In this document: positions 27,301-39,300 of the stretch, one piece after another | How the letters are laid out: every line of letters starts with the position of its first letter | Position numbering within the stretch: the stretch's first letter is position 1 | NCBI RefSeq assembly: GCF_000738735.6 | Contig: NC_046334.1 | Span: 72,258,326 to 72,322,325, forward strand | Direction of reading: 5' to 3' | DNA from: Corvus cornix cornix | Lineage: Eukaryota; Chordata; Aves; Passeriformes; Corvidae | DNA length: 64,000 nt | Position numbers and translations under genes: made by a program | Notes under the pieces: generated by a model | What the model was told of the DNA's origin: nothing | The model's database searches: none | What the model saw: only the letters and a program-made list of their open reading frames with translations

Positions 27301-30300
27301 AAAAAGGACTTTTGTGTTTTGCTTTTAATTGTACAAGAAGTTTGCATCTTAGCACAGGAACACCAAGGTGCCCCTCAGAAGAGCCTGCCCGAACCCCCCG
27401 CTCCTCTCTGCCCCCCAAACCGCAGGAATAAGCAGAAATTTAACAGTTTTTCCCTCTGACCTCCTTGTTGGTGACTCCTGGGGGCAGAGTCCCGTGTTTG
27501 TAATCCTCCAGCAGCTGCACCGCTTCCTTCAGGCGACTCTGCAACAAAAACAGCAGCGAGGATTGAAGACACAGAATGATGGTGTCTGCCAGGAAAAGCT
27601 CATCCCAGAACCATGGAATGGCTTGGGTTGGAAGGGACCTTAAGGATCATCCAGGTTCAACCACCTGGATGGGCAGGGGCACCTCCCACTATCCCAGGGT
27701 GCTCCATATGTTATGTTATATTATATTATACTATATTATATCATATCATATTTTGTTAACTACTCTATTACATTATATTATATATTTTTATTATATATAC
27801 TATTATACTATATTATTTATATATAATATATATTACATACATTATATATTATATATAGAAATATTATTATATTATATTATTATTATATATATAATATAGA
27901 ATTTATATTATATTATTATTTATATATATAATATAGAATATATATTACATAAATTATATCTATTTTATATATTAATACCATTATATTATATTAATTATAT
28001 TATATTATTTATACAGTATATATAACATATACTATATACCTGCTATATTAGATAGAATACTATATATAGCATACATATAGAACTATATCTGCCTATAAAG
28101 ATACACATTTTTTCTTGAAAGAATATATATTTCCACAGAATATATGAATTTATGGAAGTACAAACCCCCCCTCCCCAGAGCAGAAATAGACAGAAAGATC
28201 CTTTGATTTGCCCAAGCTCAAGAGGAAGAAGTCAGGATGTAAAGAGCAGCTTCCAAGGGGTTAAATCTTCTTATCCTGGTCTGCAGAAATCCCGGGATCG
28301 CTCAGCAATGGCTCCCGAAGATCTGAAGCCAAACGCCACTTCCCAGAGCCTCCTGCAGGTTGCCCGTGCTCCGGCTGAGCGACACCGACCTTGGATCGAC
28401 ATTCCGGCCCCAGCTCCGTGGGTTTGGCAGCTTTTCCAGCACTGGTGCCGGAGAACATTCCAGAAAGGCGGAATATTCTCCCTAAGGCTGCCCGGGGGTG
28501 CTGGGGGTGGCTCCTGTGGAGCCCCCGGAGCCCCGCCAGGGCTGCTCGGTGCCACCCCGGGCTCCGTCCCCGCTCCAGGATCCACGGCAGCGAAACTCCT
28601 TCCCTCCCTCTCATGCCCACATCGACGGGGGCTTTGTTGTTTCCCTGGAAGCCCAACCTGAAAGCAGCAATTAACCACAGACTATCGTCCCGCAAACATT
28701 CCGAACATCCGAACAGCGGGAACAGCGGCCATTCCTGCCCTTGGGATCGGATCCACGGCCCTTTGCCAGCGGCCGAGCTCGCTCTGTCAGTGCCACCTCA
28801 TTCCCAGCCTCGGTGGATTCTGCACAGCAGAGCCTCTGCAAACTCGAGGTTTGGTGTCAGCCAGGAACAACCTCGGCAAAAAAACGCTGTATTCTGGGCA
28901 AAAACTCCATATTCTGGGCAAAAACCCTTCCATGTTCCGGGCAAAACGCAGGCTCGGGGATTTGTGGTGGTCCAGGCCAGGGTTAGCAGGCCAAGCTCTC
29001 AGCCTGTGTCACCACACTCACGTAACAGGTGACACATTTCCCAGTTCCTGCCCTGTTTCTGGGAATGTTGGCTTGGAATCAGTCCCCTCTTAGACCAGCC
29101 CATCCCAGCTCCGGGCCTGGATGTCCCAGGAAGAGCTGCCCACCACCCTTCTCCCACTTTTCTACAGCTCTCACTTGGAACTTAAAATCACAGAATCTCC
29201 TGAGCTGGAAGGGCCCACGAGGTTCACCCAAATCCAGCTCCGGGATTCCCAGAGCTGCTCTGGATTTCTCCCACCAGGTGGGGCTTCCGGCCCCTCACAG
29301 ATTCAGGATCTCCCTGCACTGCCAGCACCTTCATTCCCACCCCAAAAGGGACCAGGCTGGGGAAGGATCTCCAAGAACAGCATTGAAGGTCAACATTAGA
29401 CCATATTTTAGTGCCGGGTGTGAGCAATTCCTTTTGTTCTATTCCCATTTTATTGGAGCATTGGGAAGTTCAGAGAAGCAGAGCCGTCATTTCCTACAGA
29501 TGTTGGAGGGTCAAACATGGATTGATGGTGTTCAGAAACCTCCAAAGGCCAGGCAATCCCATTCCACCTCAAACACTGAGCCTCCCTCCAAAAAACAGCA
29601 AATTATTTAATATATAAAAGCTTTCATGGCTGGCTCAAAAAAACCCCATCCACACTTGCTGAACCTGCCTTAAAATTTAAACTTAGCTTAAGAAAAAATA
29701 ACATGGAAGTGGTAGGGTGAATATTTCCTGGAAAGAGGAGATCCTGCATTCTTTCAGAGCATCAATTGTCCCGGATCCTTCCACGGATCAGGGCAGGCAC
29801 TGGGCATCCTTTTGCATGTCCATCCAACACCCCTGACAGAGAAATGAGTCATTAATTAAGCCAAGTCCTCTTGACACTGGAGAAAAAAGGAGAGTTTTGG
29901 ATTGGGGTGGCATTTTCTGGGGTTCCAGAAACATCACCGGGGGAGGTCCTGTTCCTCCACAAGGGTTTAGGGTCTCCCACAGGAGAAACGCTGACCCTGA
30001 GAAAGGGGCACAGGGAATGAAATCCAACACTGTGGACACATGGCCAGACTCCTGGGAATTCCTGCAAGACCCCCAGGGGCTGTAGCTGGAATGACCAACT
30101 CCAGGAAAAGCCACTTCAGGGCGTGGTTGACCACTGGGAATCTGAGAGGAGCTGCAGGGCTGAGAAACAAATTGGATTTTTAGGCTGTTTCAGGCATTTC
30201 CAGCCTTCGAGGAGAAGCAATCCCACAAGATCACAACAGGACCTGTGCCTTTGGAGTTATTCCTCAGAGCTCTGGGCCTCAGGCTTGTTCAGAAATTCCT

Positions 30301-33300
30301 CTCAGGAAAAGCCCTTCCCTAGCAGGACACCAATGAATGATAATTGTCCGGTGCAGACTGACAACCCCGAGGTGAAAACCCTGCCAGCCGCCTGCCCAGA
30401 TCCAGGGAAGAGGAGCCTCGCTGCCTCCAGAGCCGGGAAATAACCGGGGAGTGCCAGCAGCACATCCTGGAGAGCCGTTTGTGCTCATTGTGGGGACGTG
30501 TTTTTGTCACCGAAATTACCTACACCGAGCGTCTCGCAAACGCTCTCCCAGAGCAGCGTGTGACTCTGAATGGAGAGCTGCAGCAAGGCATGAATGGGGC
30601 CCGTGCTATTTTTTCCCCCCTTCTCTTGAGGAAATCTTAGTAGTTACTATAACAACCCTGGCCAGATCCCATCTTGTTTAGAATGGTAACAAACAGCAAA
30701 CAGAAAAGCTCGGGCTCGCTTTTAAAATCGCAGCCTCCACGAATTCCCTCCCTCAGCTCCCTGGGGACAGAGGGGAACTTCTGCAGAGAAAGGAGTCCTG
30801 CCCCAGCACTGCCAGCGGGGCCTGAGGGTGACAAAAGGGTGGCACAGAAAGTGAACGAAAGTGTTCAGCCGAGTCCAGCAGATCCTTTCACACGGCTCCG
30901 AGGCGCTCAGGTACCTTCAGCAAACACCCCCCAAGCCTCCCAATTTAGGGAGAAGACTCGGCTGCCTCCTATTCCTTCTGGAAAAGTCAAGCACGTTCTT
31001 TTAACCAGAACCTCCAAAAAAAACCAGGAGCAAACTTTACCACACGCAACAGCTCCAAATGCCAAGCAGCTCCGCTCGCTGGCTTTCAGCACGATGCAGC
31101 TCCACTTGATAGCTGATAATGTCTAAGATTACACTTCAGCTCCTCTTTAACAGCAGAAACGAGGTCTGTCTGCAAGGTTGTGCTACTGTTTCAATATTTA
31201 TTGTTGCTTGGTTTCTCTGCTGCTGTCTGTGGGATGAAGTGTCACTCGAGATTTTACAGCATCCCTGATTAAAAAAAACCCCACAACCACGTTTTTCCCC
31301 AGAGTGTCTCATTCCTTACATACCCCTTTCCTCGGAAAAAACCTCGAGCACTTCTAGTGGTGGCTGCTGGGGTCTCAGCTCTCACAATAGGGTGCCAGAC
31401 AGACCATCTGCAGCCGGGGATGTTCCTACAGAGCTCAGCCCTGCAGCACCCACCGAGCTCCAGCCTGGGCTCCACCGCTGCAGCCTCAGCCACATCCCCC
31501 TGGGGAGGGCTGGGGGCTGCCCCGGGAGGGGCACGGCTGGAAAACGCCAGGTTTGGAATTGCAGCTCAGGAAGGAGCAGGGAATGGGCTGTGGCTGGTCC
31601 CTCAGCCTGGGTGTGTGGCTGTGGATGTGCCATCGACAAGGCAGAGCTGGGATGAGCCTCCATCAGTGGGATCTCTGGCATGGTTTGGATCCAAACCCTC
31701 CAGCCCTGTGCCAAGCGGTTCCTGGGCACAGATTGGAGTCCCCAGGGGCCGGGACAGCACCTGCAGGGACCTTCTGGAGAGGGAGAGCCTGGAACAAACC
31801 CCACCAGCTGCGGCACCCACAGCAGCCCCGATCAGTGTGAGTGATGGAACCACACAATCCCAGAACTGTTGGGGCTGGAAAAGCCCTCTGGGAGTCCAAC
31901 CATCCCCAGCACTGCCCAGGCCAGCACTGCCCCACCTCCCCAAGTGCCACATCCACAGGGCTTTAAATCCCTCCCCCCTGCCCTGGGCACTTCCAAGGCC
32001 TGAGCACCCTTTCCATGGAGAAATTCCTGCTGCTGTCCACCCTGAGCCTGCCCTGGCCCAGCCTGAGGCCGTTCCCTCTCCTCCTGTCCCTGTTCCCTGC
32101 CAGCAGAGCCCGACCCCCCCGGCTGCCCCCTCCTGTCAGGGACTTGTGCAGAGCCACAAGGTCCCCCCATGTCCCCCTTTTCCTCAGGCTGGTGCTCAGG
32201 AGGAGAAGGAACAACCCCAGCAGGAAACCACCCCCACCCTGAGCTGATGGCCCCCGTTCCAGCCCCATGACAGCACAGGGACAGCTGAGCAGGGTCCCAC
32301 CAACACCCCTGGACCTGTGCCAGACCCCTCCACCCAGCCCTGAGCTCTTCCTCTGAGTTGTCACCTTGCCCCCCTCGCTCCAGGGCTGTTTCTGCCTGGC
32401 AGCTCCGTGCCTCGTCTCCTCTTGGATCCCAACGGTGCCTGCACATGGCTGGGAGCAGCCTCCAGAACCCCATCTGTGCCATACAGACCGGAGCGAAGCC
32501 ACTCTGCCAGGAGCACGACACATTCCTGCCTCAGAACCCACACACAGCGAGGCCAGGGCTCGCTGGGGGCCTGGGAGGGGATCCACGGACGGGCCAGGGC
32601 ACAGGGGATGGTTTGTGTCTCACTCTGGGCTCACACTGGCGTTTTGGGGCCGCTGATCTCTGTGTGCCCTGAGCTCCACCGGCTCCACCTTCAGCCCAGC
32701 CATGACTTGGTGCCACATGCCCCAACCCAAGGGTCCTGTGGCCACCAGCAGCACCAGCTCCCCGAGGGCGTGGCAATCCAGCTGTGCCCTCCACCAGCCA
32801 CGGCCCGGCTCGGGGTTTGGTCTCCCTGCTCCCCAGGATGACACACACGGCAGACTTGACTCCAGCTGGCCCCATTGTATTGGATCCACAGTGACAGACA
32901 ACAGGAGCCAGAAACTTTTTGTTCGAGTGGAGCCAGCAGATGTGACACTGAATAAACACAGACAGTCAATCTGCTGAGTAAGAAGGTATCGTTCATATAA
33001 ATAACATACATCTAATCCTGCTTCCATTTTAAACCCAAATATGGGAGTGCAAGATGCTCTGCAGATCCAGCCTTCAAACAATGAGATAAAGCAAAAGCAG
33101 ATAACAGGCAGCCCCTTCGGAGCTCTCTTCAGGTCTGATTTCACTTTGGCTCGGAATTATTATCAGGAAGAGCTTCCCACAGAGTGTTAACAGGGTGGCC
33201 AGGCTAACATCAGATGGGATAAGTTCACCTCATCAAAATATCTGCTGCTCCCCATGGACCTTAATTACAGAGCAATTAAAAGTATTACTCCGATCATTTG

Positions 33301-36300
33301 AACCTCCCACATCTCCCAGCCAGGCCCTGCCCCATCGAGGGGCCTCTGGTGGTCTGGGGGACAGGACAGGGTGACCCTGCAATGACACATTTCCCACTTA
33401 TCGCAGAAGTTTGCAAATCTGCAGCTGCCAAGACATGATTTGATTAGAGAGGCAGTAATGAGACGAATTAGCACCCACCAAGCCTCCTCTTCAGAGGTGG
33501 CTGCAGCACTCGCACGAGGTCGGGGCCGTGTTCCAGCTCCTCTGCCCTCAGAAGGCAGCACAAGCTGGTGCTGAGTGTGATGGGGATAATTGTTCCCCCG
33601 GCAGATAAAAGCACAGGTACAACAGAACCCCATGCTCAGGGGAATCCCCCGAGGGTTTCCTCCTCAAGAACCTCTAAAACACAAGGAAGTTTCTAATTGC
33701 GTTAAGAACCTGCTTTATTGAAAAATAAATGAGTAAGGGAAGAGTGTCACTGAGACTGATGATCCTCCCCATAACTCAATTCCCCCCTCGGCGGGCTCCC
33801 TCCAGCCCTCCCCACGACACAGGCAGCAGCAGGATGCGATGATGGAGCACACAGCCACCAGGAAAGGGTGGAGAGAAATTAAGTATTATCACATTTCCCA
33901 GCATTTTCCATGGGATTAACCTCCATTCCCATTAGACACTCATTTATCTACTCTTTTGCTCCATTTGCCAATGAGCTCCTCCAAGACAAACAGGGATTTG
34001 TTTGTTCCCTGGGAGCCCCGGGCCTGGGAGATGCAGCCATCTGTCAGTGGGAAGGAGCTCCCTGCACATGCCTGTGGCTCAGCAAACCTCCCCAGGTTTT
34101 CATTTGCCCCCTCAATTATCCAAGGAAAGCAAAAAACTTTTGAGTTCCACGTCTGCGCACCCCAATTATTGCAAAGCGGAGATCAGACGCACAGAGCAGA
34201 GCGAGCAAAACAAACCAAAAGCAGATTTTGTGCCCCAAAAAGTGACCCAGGCTTTGGCAAGAGACTTCTCCAGGGAGAGGGAACTCATGGGGACATCACC
34301 AAAGATGCTGCAGGTCTGCTGAGGCCCCCCTGCCATGGAATTCAAACTCCCAAAGGAAATGACAGAGGGCATTTCCCTCCTTGGAAAGCCCCCAAGCCAT
34401 TCCTGAAGACCCTGAAGTTCAGCCCCCAGTGATGGACACCAAACCTCCCCACTTTGCTGAGGTTCACTTTGGAACCCAAAACTGCTCGATTTTGACCCAG
34501 GATAAAACTGGGACACTCAGGCTTTGCTCCTTTTTTCCCCCTGGGTTCCACCTTCTTGAAGGAACCTCATCAAAAGCTGTCTGGAAAAATGAAGTTACAG
34601 CAGCTGATCCCTCTGAATCCACACCCTTTCCAACCCCCCAGAGACCTGGAAAGGTCTGGAAAGGTGACCACGGGAAGGTGGAAAATTGTGTGGTTGAACC
34701 AGAGGTCACCCAGGGGGTTCAGAGCAGGAACTGAGCTCAGAGCTCGCCCGGGAGTCCAAACTCCCTCTGCATTCCACAGAGGGCAGAGCAGGAAAATTCC
34801 CCCCAGAGGCAGAAGAGATTCAGCCCTTAAAAAGTGCTGGGAAGGGTTTGGAGCCCCAGGAAAAGCTGAGGGAGCAGGGAAAGGGGCTCAGCCTGGAGAA
34901 AAGGAGGATCCAGAGGGATCTTTTCCCTCTCTGGAATTCCCTGACAGGAGGGGGCAGCTGGTGGTGGGTCGGGCTCTGCTCCCAGGGAACAGGGACAGGA
35001 GGAGAGGGAACGGCCTCAGGCTGGGCCAGGGGAGGGGCAGGGTGGATATTGGGGAAAAAGATAAAATAAAAAGGAAAAAGCAGCTGCCCTTCACTGAAAA
35101 TCCAAAGTTTTCTGGCCAAAGGGCAGAATTCCAGACCAGGAGTAGAACTCTTCCTTCCCAAGGATTCCCCATCACCCTCAAGCAGTATCTGATGGCAGCA
35201 AAGAGCTGCATTAAAGCTGGACAACCCTAAGTGGAAATAAAGGAGCAGGAACCCCAAATCCTGTTACAAACAGGGCAATAACTGAAATATAAAAAAAAAT
35301 CTCCTTGAGTGCAGCCCCTACAGAACTGCACCACAAACCCACCCAGATCACTCCTCATGGAATTAAAATTCGCTCTCATCCCCTCACCTGCATTTTTGCC
35401 ATGAACCCCTGTAGGAATTTCCCTGCTGAGAAGACCAAATCACTGGCAGCTTTGCCAAAAACCAGTTCAGGGCCTCCCCAGTGAGCAGAGGGAGCCGGGG
35501 GTGTGGATCCACAGGTGCCCGATGCAAAGCAGGTTTGTGTTCCAGACTGAACAGCGCTCGCTTGGGCAATCAGGCACCTGTGAGACACAAACCCACTGCA
35601 GAGCCGGGTTCATCCCTTCTGCTGCTCGCAGCAGAGATTGGTTTTAATCTCGAGCTGTCTAATAAACAGCCCTGTCCAAAGCAGAGGTGTGCACACATTA
35701 CCTCAGTCACAAAGAGAGTGCGGGGGTCGATGATGTCCAAGAAGTGCCTGAATCTGCCATAAAATGAAGTCTGGAAAAAAGGAGACACAAAAGAAACAAA
35801 CCTGGTCAGTGAGAAATCGCCTTTCAAGGTTTATCTCCTTTGCAGAATGAAGTAGCAACTAGAAATAAATAATATAGGAAGTGTTTACTGATGTTCTGGG
35901 ATAGGAAATCTGGAGGGCAGAGATGAGGATCTGGACCCTGCCAGCGGGACACCAATCAGATTCTTTAACAAAGAGATGCCACCAAATACCCTTTACTTTT
36001 TCCCCAAAAAATTAAATATTGCCTGTGGGACTCCTGGGAGATGCCTGAGGCCACAAAAACCCCAAAGTGCAGCTCCAGAGCTCCCAAGGCTGCAATTCCC
36101 ACCCTGCAGTGCCTCTGACACGATCCCTGTGCTGCTCACCCTCCCTCCTGCCAGCAGCTCTGAGCACCAGCAGAGCCACAGGGGCATCACGGATTTTGGG
36201 GATAGACCAGGAGGAGGTGAGAGGTTGTGGACATCCCACCCCTGGCAGTGTCCCAGGCCAGGCTGGACACTGGGGCTGGGAGCACCCTGGGACAGTGGGA

Positions 36301-39300
36301 GGTGTCCCTGCCATGGTAGGGCTGGCACTGGAGGGGCTTCAAGGTCCCTTCCCAGCCAAAGCACTCCAGGATTCCCTGGATGCCTCCTTTTGCTCCCAGC
36401 AGAAGCCTCCTCAGCAGCTTTGGGATGGTGTTATCCCTACACAAACACCTCCAGCTTGGGTTTTTCCCAATGTGCCGCTAAGAACGAGCCCAGCCAGACC
36501 AGGCTGCTCAGGGCTCCACCCAAGCTGGCCCTGAGCACTTCCAGAACTGGGAAAAGAGTCTGGAGGAAGGGGAAGGGATCTGTGAAACAGGAGGGGAAGT
36601 TCATGGCAGCTCCAGAGGAAAGGAGAGAAGGAGACTGAGCACTCAGACAGTGAGAATAAAAACATCAGTGGAGTTTGTACCAACCCCAAGCACCAGACCA
36701 TGGAACACTGAGGGATTGGGAGCCCTTGGGGTACACGGACATCCTCACCCAACCTCAGCCTGCACTCCATGATCCAGAGGCAGGTGCTGCCAGACCCTCA
36801 GGCCAGGTGGACACAGGGCAGCCCCGTCCAGCGGCCCCTCTCTGTCCGGTGGCTTCTCCACAGAAGCCACACAGAGCCCAGCGGGATGTGGATCAGGGCC
36901 ATGGCCACCCCGGAGCTCTGGGATCCTGGGAGCCCTTTATCCCGGGAGCTCTCCATCCGCACGTGGCCCATCTCCTGCAGGCTCGTTCTGCAGGAACGGG
37001 CTATAAATAAAGGCCTGGAGTGTGGATGGAGCCGCGGGAGCAGCGCTTAATCACTGCTGGCACCGCTTCCCAGAACGTGCTGCTGCTGCTCCCCTGCTCC
37101 TCCGGGAACCCTGCCCCCCATTCCAGCAGAAATACCTCTCCAGGGACCCTGCCCAGAACACTGCTGACCACCTCACTGCAGCATCCATCCCCACAAAACT
37201 CCGCTATTTTTCCACATTCTGCACTAAAAAAAAGACCCCCCCCCCAATGGAACAAACGAGCTCCACGCAACTCCAGGAAAAAGCACAGCGGTTTTTAATT
37301 AGCATGGATTTAATTAACACTAATTCTGGTACTTTCGAGCGGTTTTGAGCTTGACATTTCGCTGCCTCCCTTTTGTTTTGGGTTTGAGGATCCCTGCAGA
37401 TGCCACCACCCTCCCCAGCACCGCTGTCCAACCCTTCCCAGGGGTGCAGGGGGCCGTGAGCAATTCCTGACTCACCCCATCCACCCCTCAGCCATCCCAC
37501 GGAGCAGCAGCCCCGTCCCACCGCTCATCCCACAGCACCACCAGCAACCCAGAGCCGTTGGAATGACTGCCTCCAACAACAGCAGGGCGGGGGGACTTCA
37601 AATCTGAGTGGCCTCGACTTCCCCACTGCCTTTATCGTTGAGACACAGTGAGAAATGCAATAATAAATGGAATTAAATGGAACATCAGTGTTTTACACCC
37701 ACTTGGCCAAGGAGTAAATGACAAGGGAGGGGGAAGGAGACCTCAGGTTCAAAGGGGCAGGGTATAAACGTCATTCAGAATTACCAATTCCCATTTCCCA
37801 AGCTGCCCAGGCCCTCGGGGAGCCGGTCCCGTATCCCAGGGCTGGGGTTTGGCTGGCACTGAGCTCCTGCCCTGCTCCTGCCTGGCCAAGCTCAGCAAGG
37901 CCGAGCACAGGACAGGTCTGAGCAGCTCAGATCCACCCTGATGTTATCCCATTCCCACGTTCCCTGCTCCTCTCCTGCCCAGTGCTGGGGCTGACTCAGC
38001 CCTGGTGCTCAGCTGGGGAGCTGAGAGTGCCCCAAATCCTTAAATCATGGAATGTTTGGGATGGAAGGGACCTTAAAGCCCATCCGGTGCCACCCCTGCC
38101 ATGGCAGGGACACCGCCCACTGTCCCAGGTGGATCCAAGCCCCAGTGTCCAGCCTGGCCTTGGGCACTGCCAGGGATCCAGGGGCAGCCACAGCTGCTCT
38201 GGACACCTTGGACCAGTGCAGGAAGCAATGAGGGATTTGTTTCGAGGTGGTGCTGCCTGAACTCGTCCATTCTGTGGTCAGAGAACACCAAAACCATCAG
38301 GGAATCTGAGCCTGGACAGGTTTTCCCTGGTTTTGTTAAACTCCGATGAGTCAGGGCTTCATTTCCCCACACCCAGAGCTCTGTGAGCACCCATCAGACA
38401 GAGCCAGCTCCAAACCCAGAGCCACGAGGGCTCCCTGGGGCTCCACCTCAGCACCCTCCCTGCACACCCCACTGCTCCCTCCCCCTGCAGTGCCCTCACC
38501 ACCACTGTCCAGCTCCTGACCATAAAATGTCCTCTGTTTTCCTGCACCCCAGCCATGGGACTCTGTGCTCCCCCCTTTCAGATGATGTGGGAAGCTGCCT
38601 CACTGCTTGGCTCCCCACCCTCCAGGTCATTCCCTGCTTCCCAGGTTTATTCTCCTGACTAGAAGCCAAACTAATATTTGTAATTCAAGATTGGTTTTCA
38701 CAGAGCTGCAGGCAAAACAAAAGGTGAAAAAAGAAACCCAGCAATTCCCAGTAATTCAGAAACTTGGGGGAATTCTTCCCTGGGAGGGTGGGGAGGGGCT
38801 GGGCTGGAATTGCCAGAGCAGCTGGGGCTGCTCCTGGATCCCTGGGCAGTGCCCAAGGCCAGGCTGGACACTGGGGCTGGGAGCAGCCTGGGACAGTGGG
38901 AGGTGTCCCTGCCCGTGGATGGGGTGGCACTGGGTGGGCTTTAAGGTCCCTTCCCGCCCAAACCAGTCCAGGATTCCATGACCCAGCAACCCAAAAGCTG
39001 TCAGGAGATGGAAATGGGATGGGAGGATCTGGCCCCTGGACACAGGAACAGCTCGGTGCCCTCACTGTCAACCCAGCCCTGATTTCCCTGAGCAGGGGGG
39101 ATGGATCCAGCCCTGCTCTCACCCTCGTGCCAGGCACGGAGCCTGTGAGGTGCCCACGAGTCTGACCTTCCGCTCCCAAATATCCATCCCTGGGCTTCTT
39201 CCCCCTTTAATTCCTGGAACAGCTGCTGGAGTAAACTGGGAGCAAACCGAACAACACAGATTTCCTGTGATTAATCGGGGCTATTTTGGGACCACTTCTC

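Larger units (their letters stand above)
13445..27460 (-). other. SFXN5: SFXN5 intron 3
   Basis: A 14-kb intron, the longest in the window. It contains about eight CR1 copies in both orientations. Unique blocks at 17280-17375 and 24170-24560 are candidate conserved noncoding elements. No embedded gene was recognised. Confidence 0.92.
27539..35701 (-). other. SFXN5: SFXN5 intron 2
   Basis: An 8.2-kb intron. A CR1 fragment and a TA-rich island of about 430 bp (27713-28145) lie near its 3' splice site. Further CR1 copies lie at 31840-32215 and 34835-35055. A unique block at 33130-33480 is rich in TAAT cores. Confidence 0.92.

Noticed and set aside
31357..32247. 296-codon plus-strand open frame
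   Set aside because: Its second half is an antisense CR1 copy; the first half is low-complexity Ser/Pro/Ala sequence.
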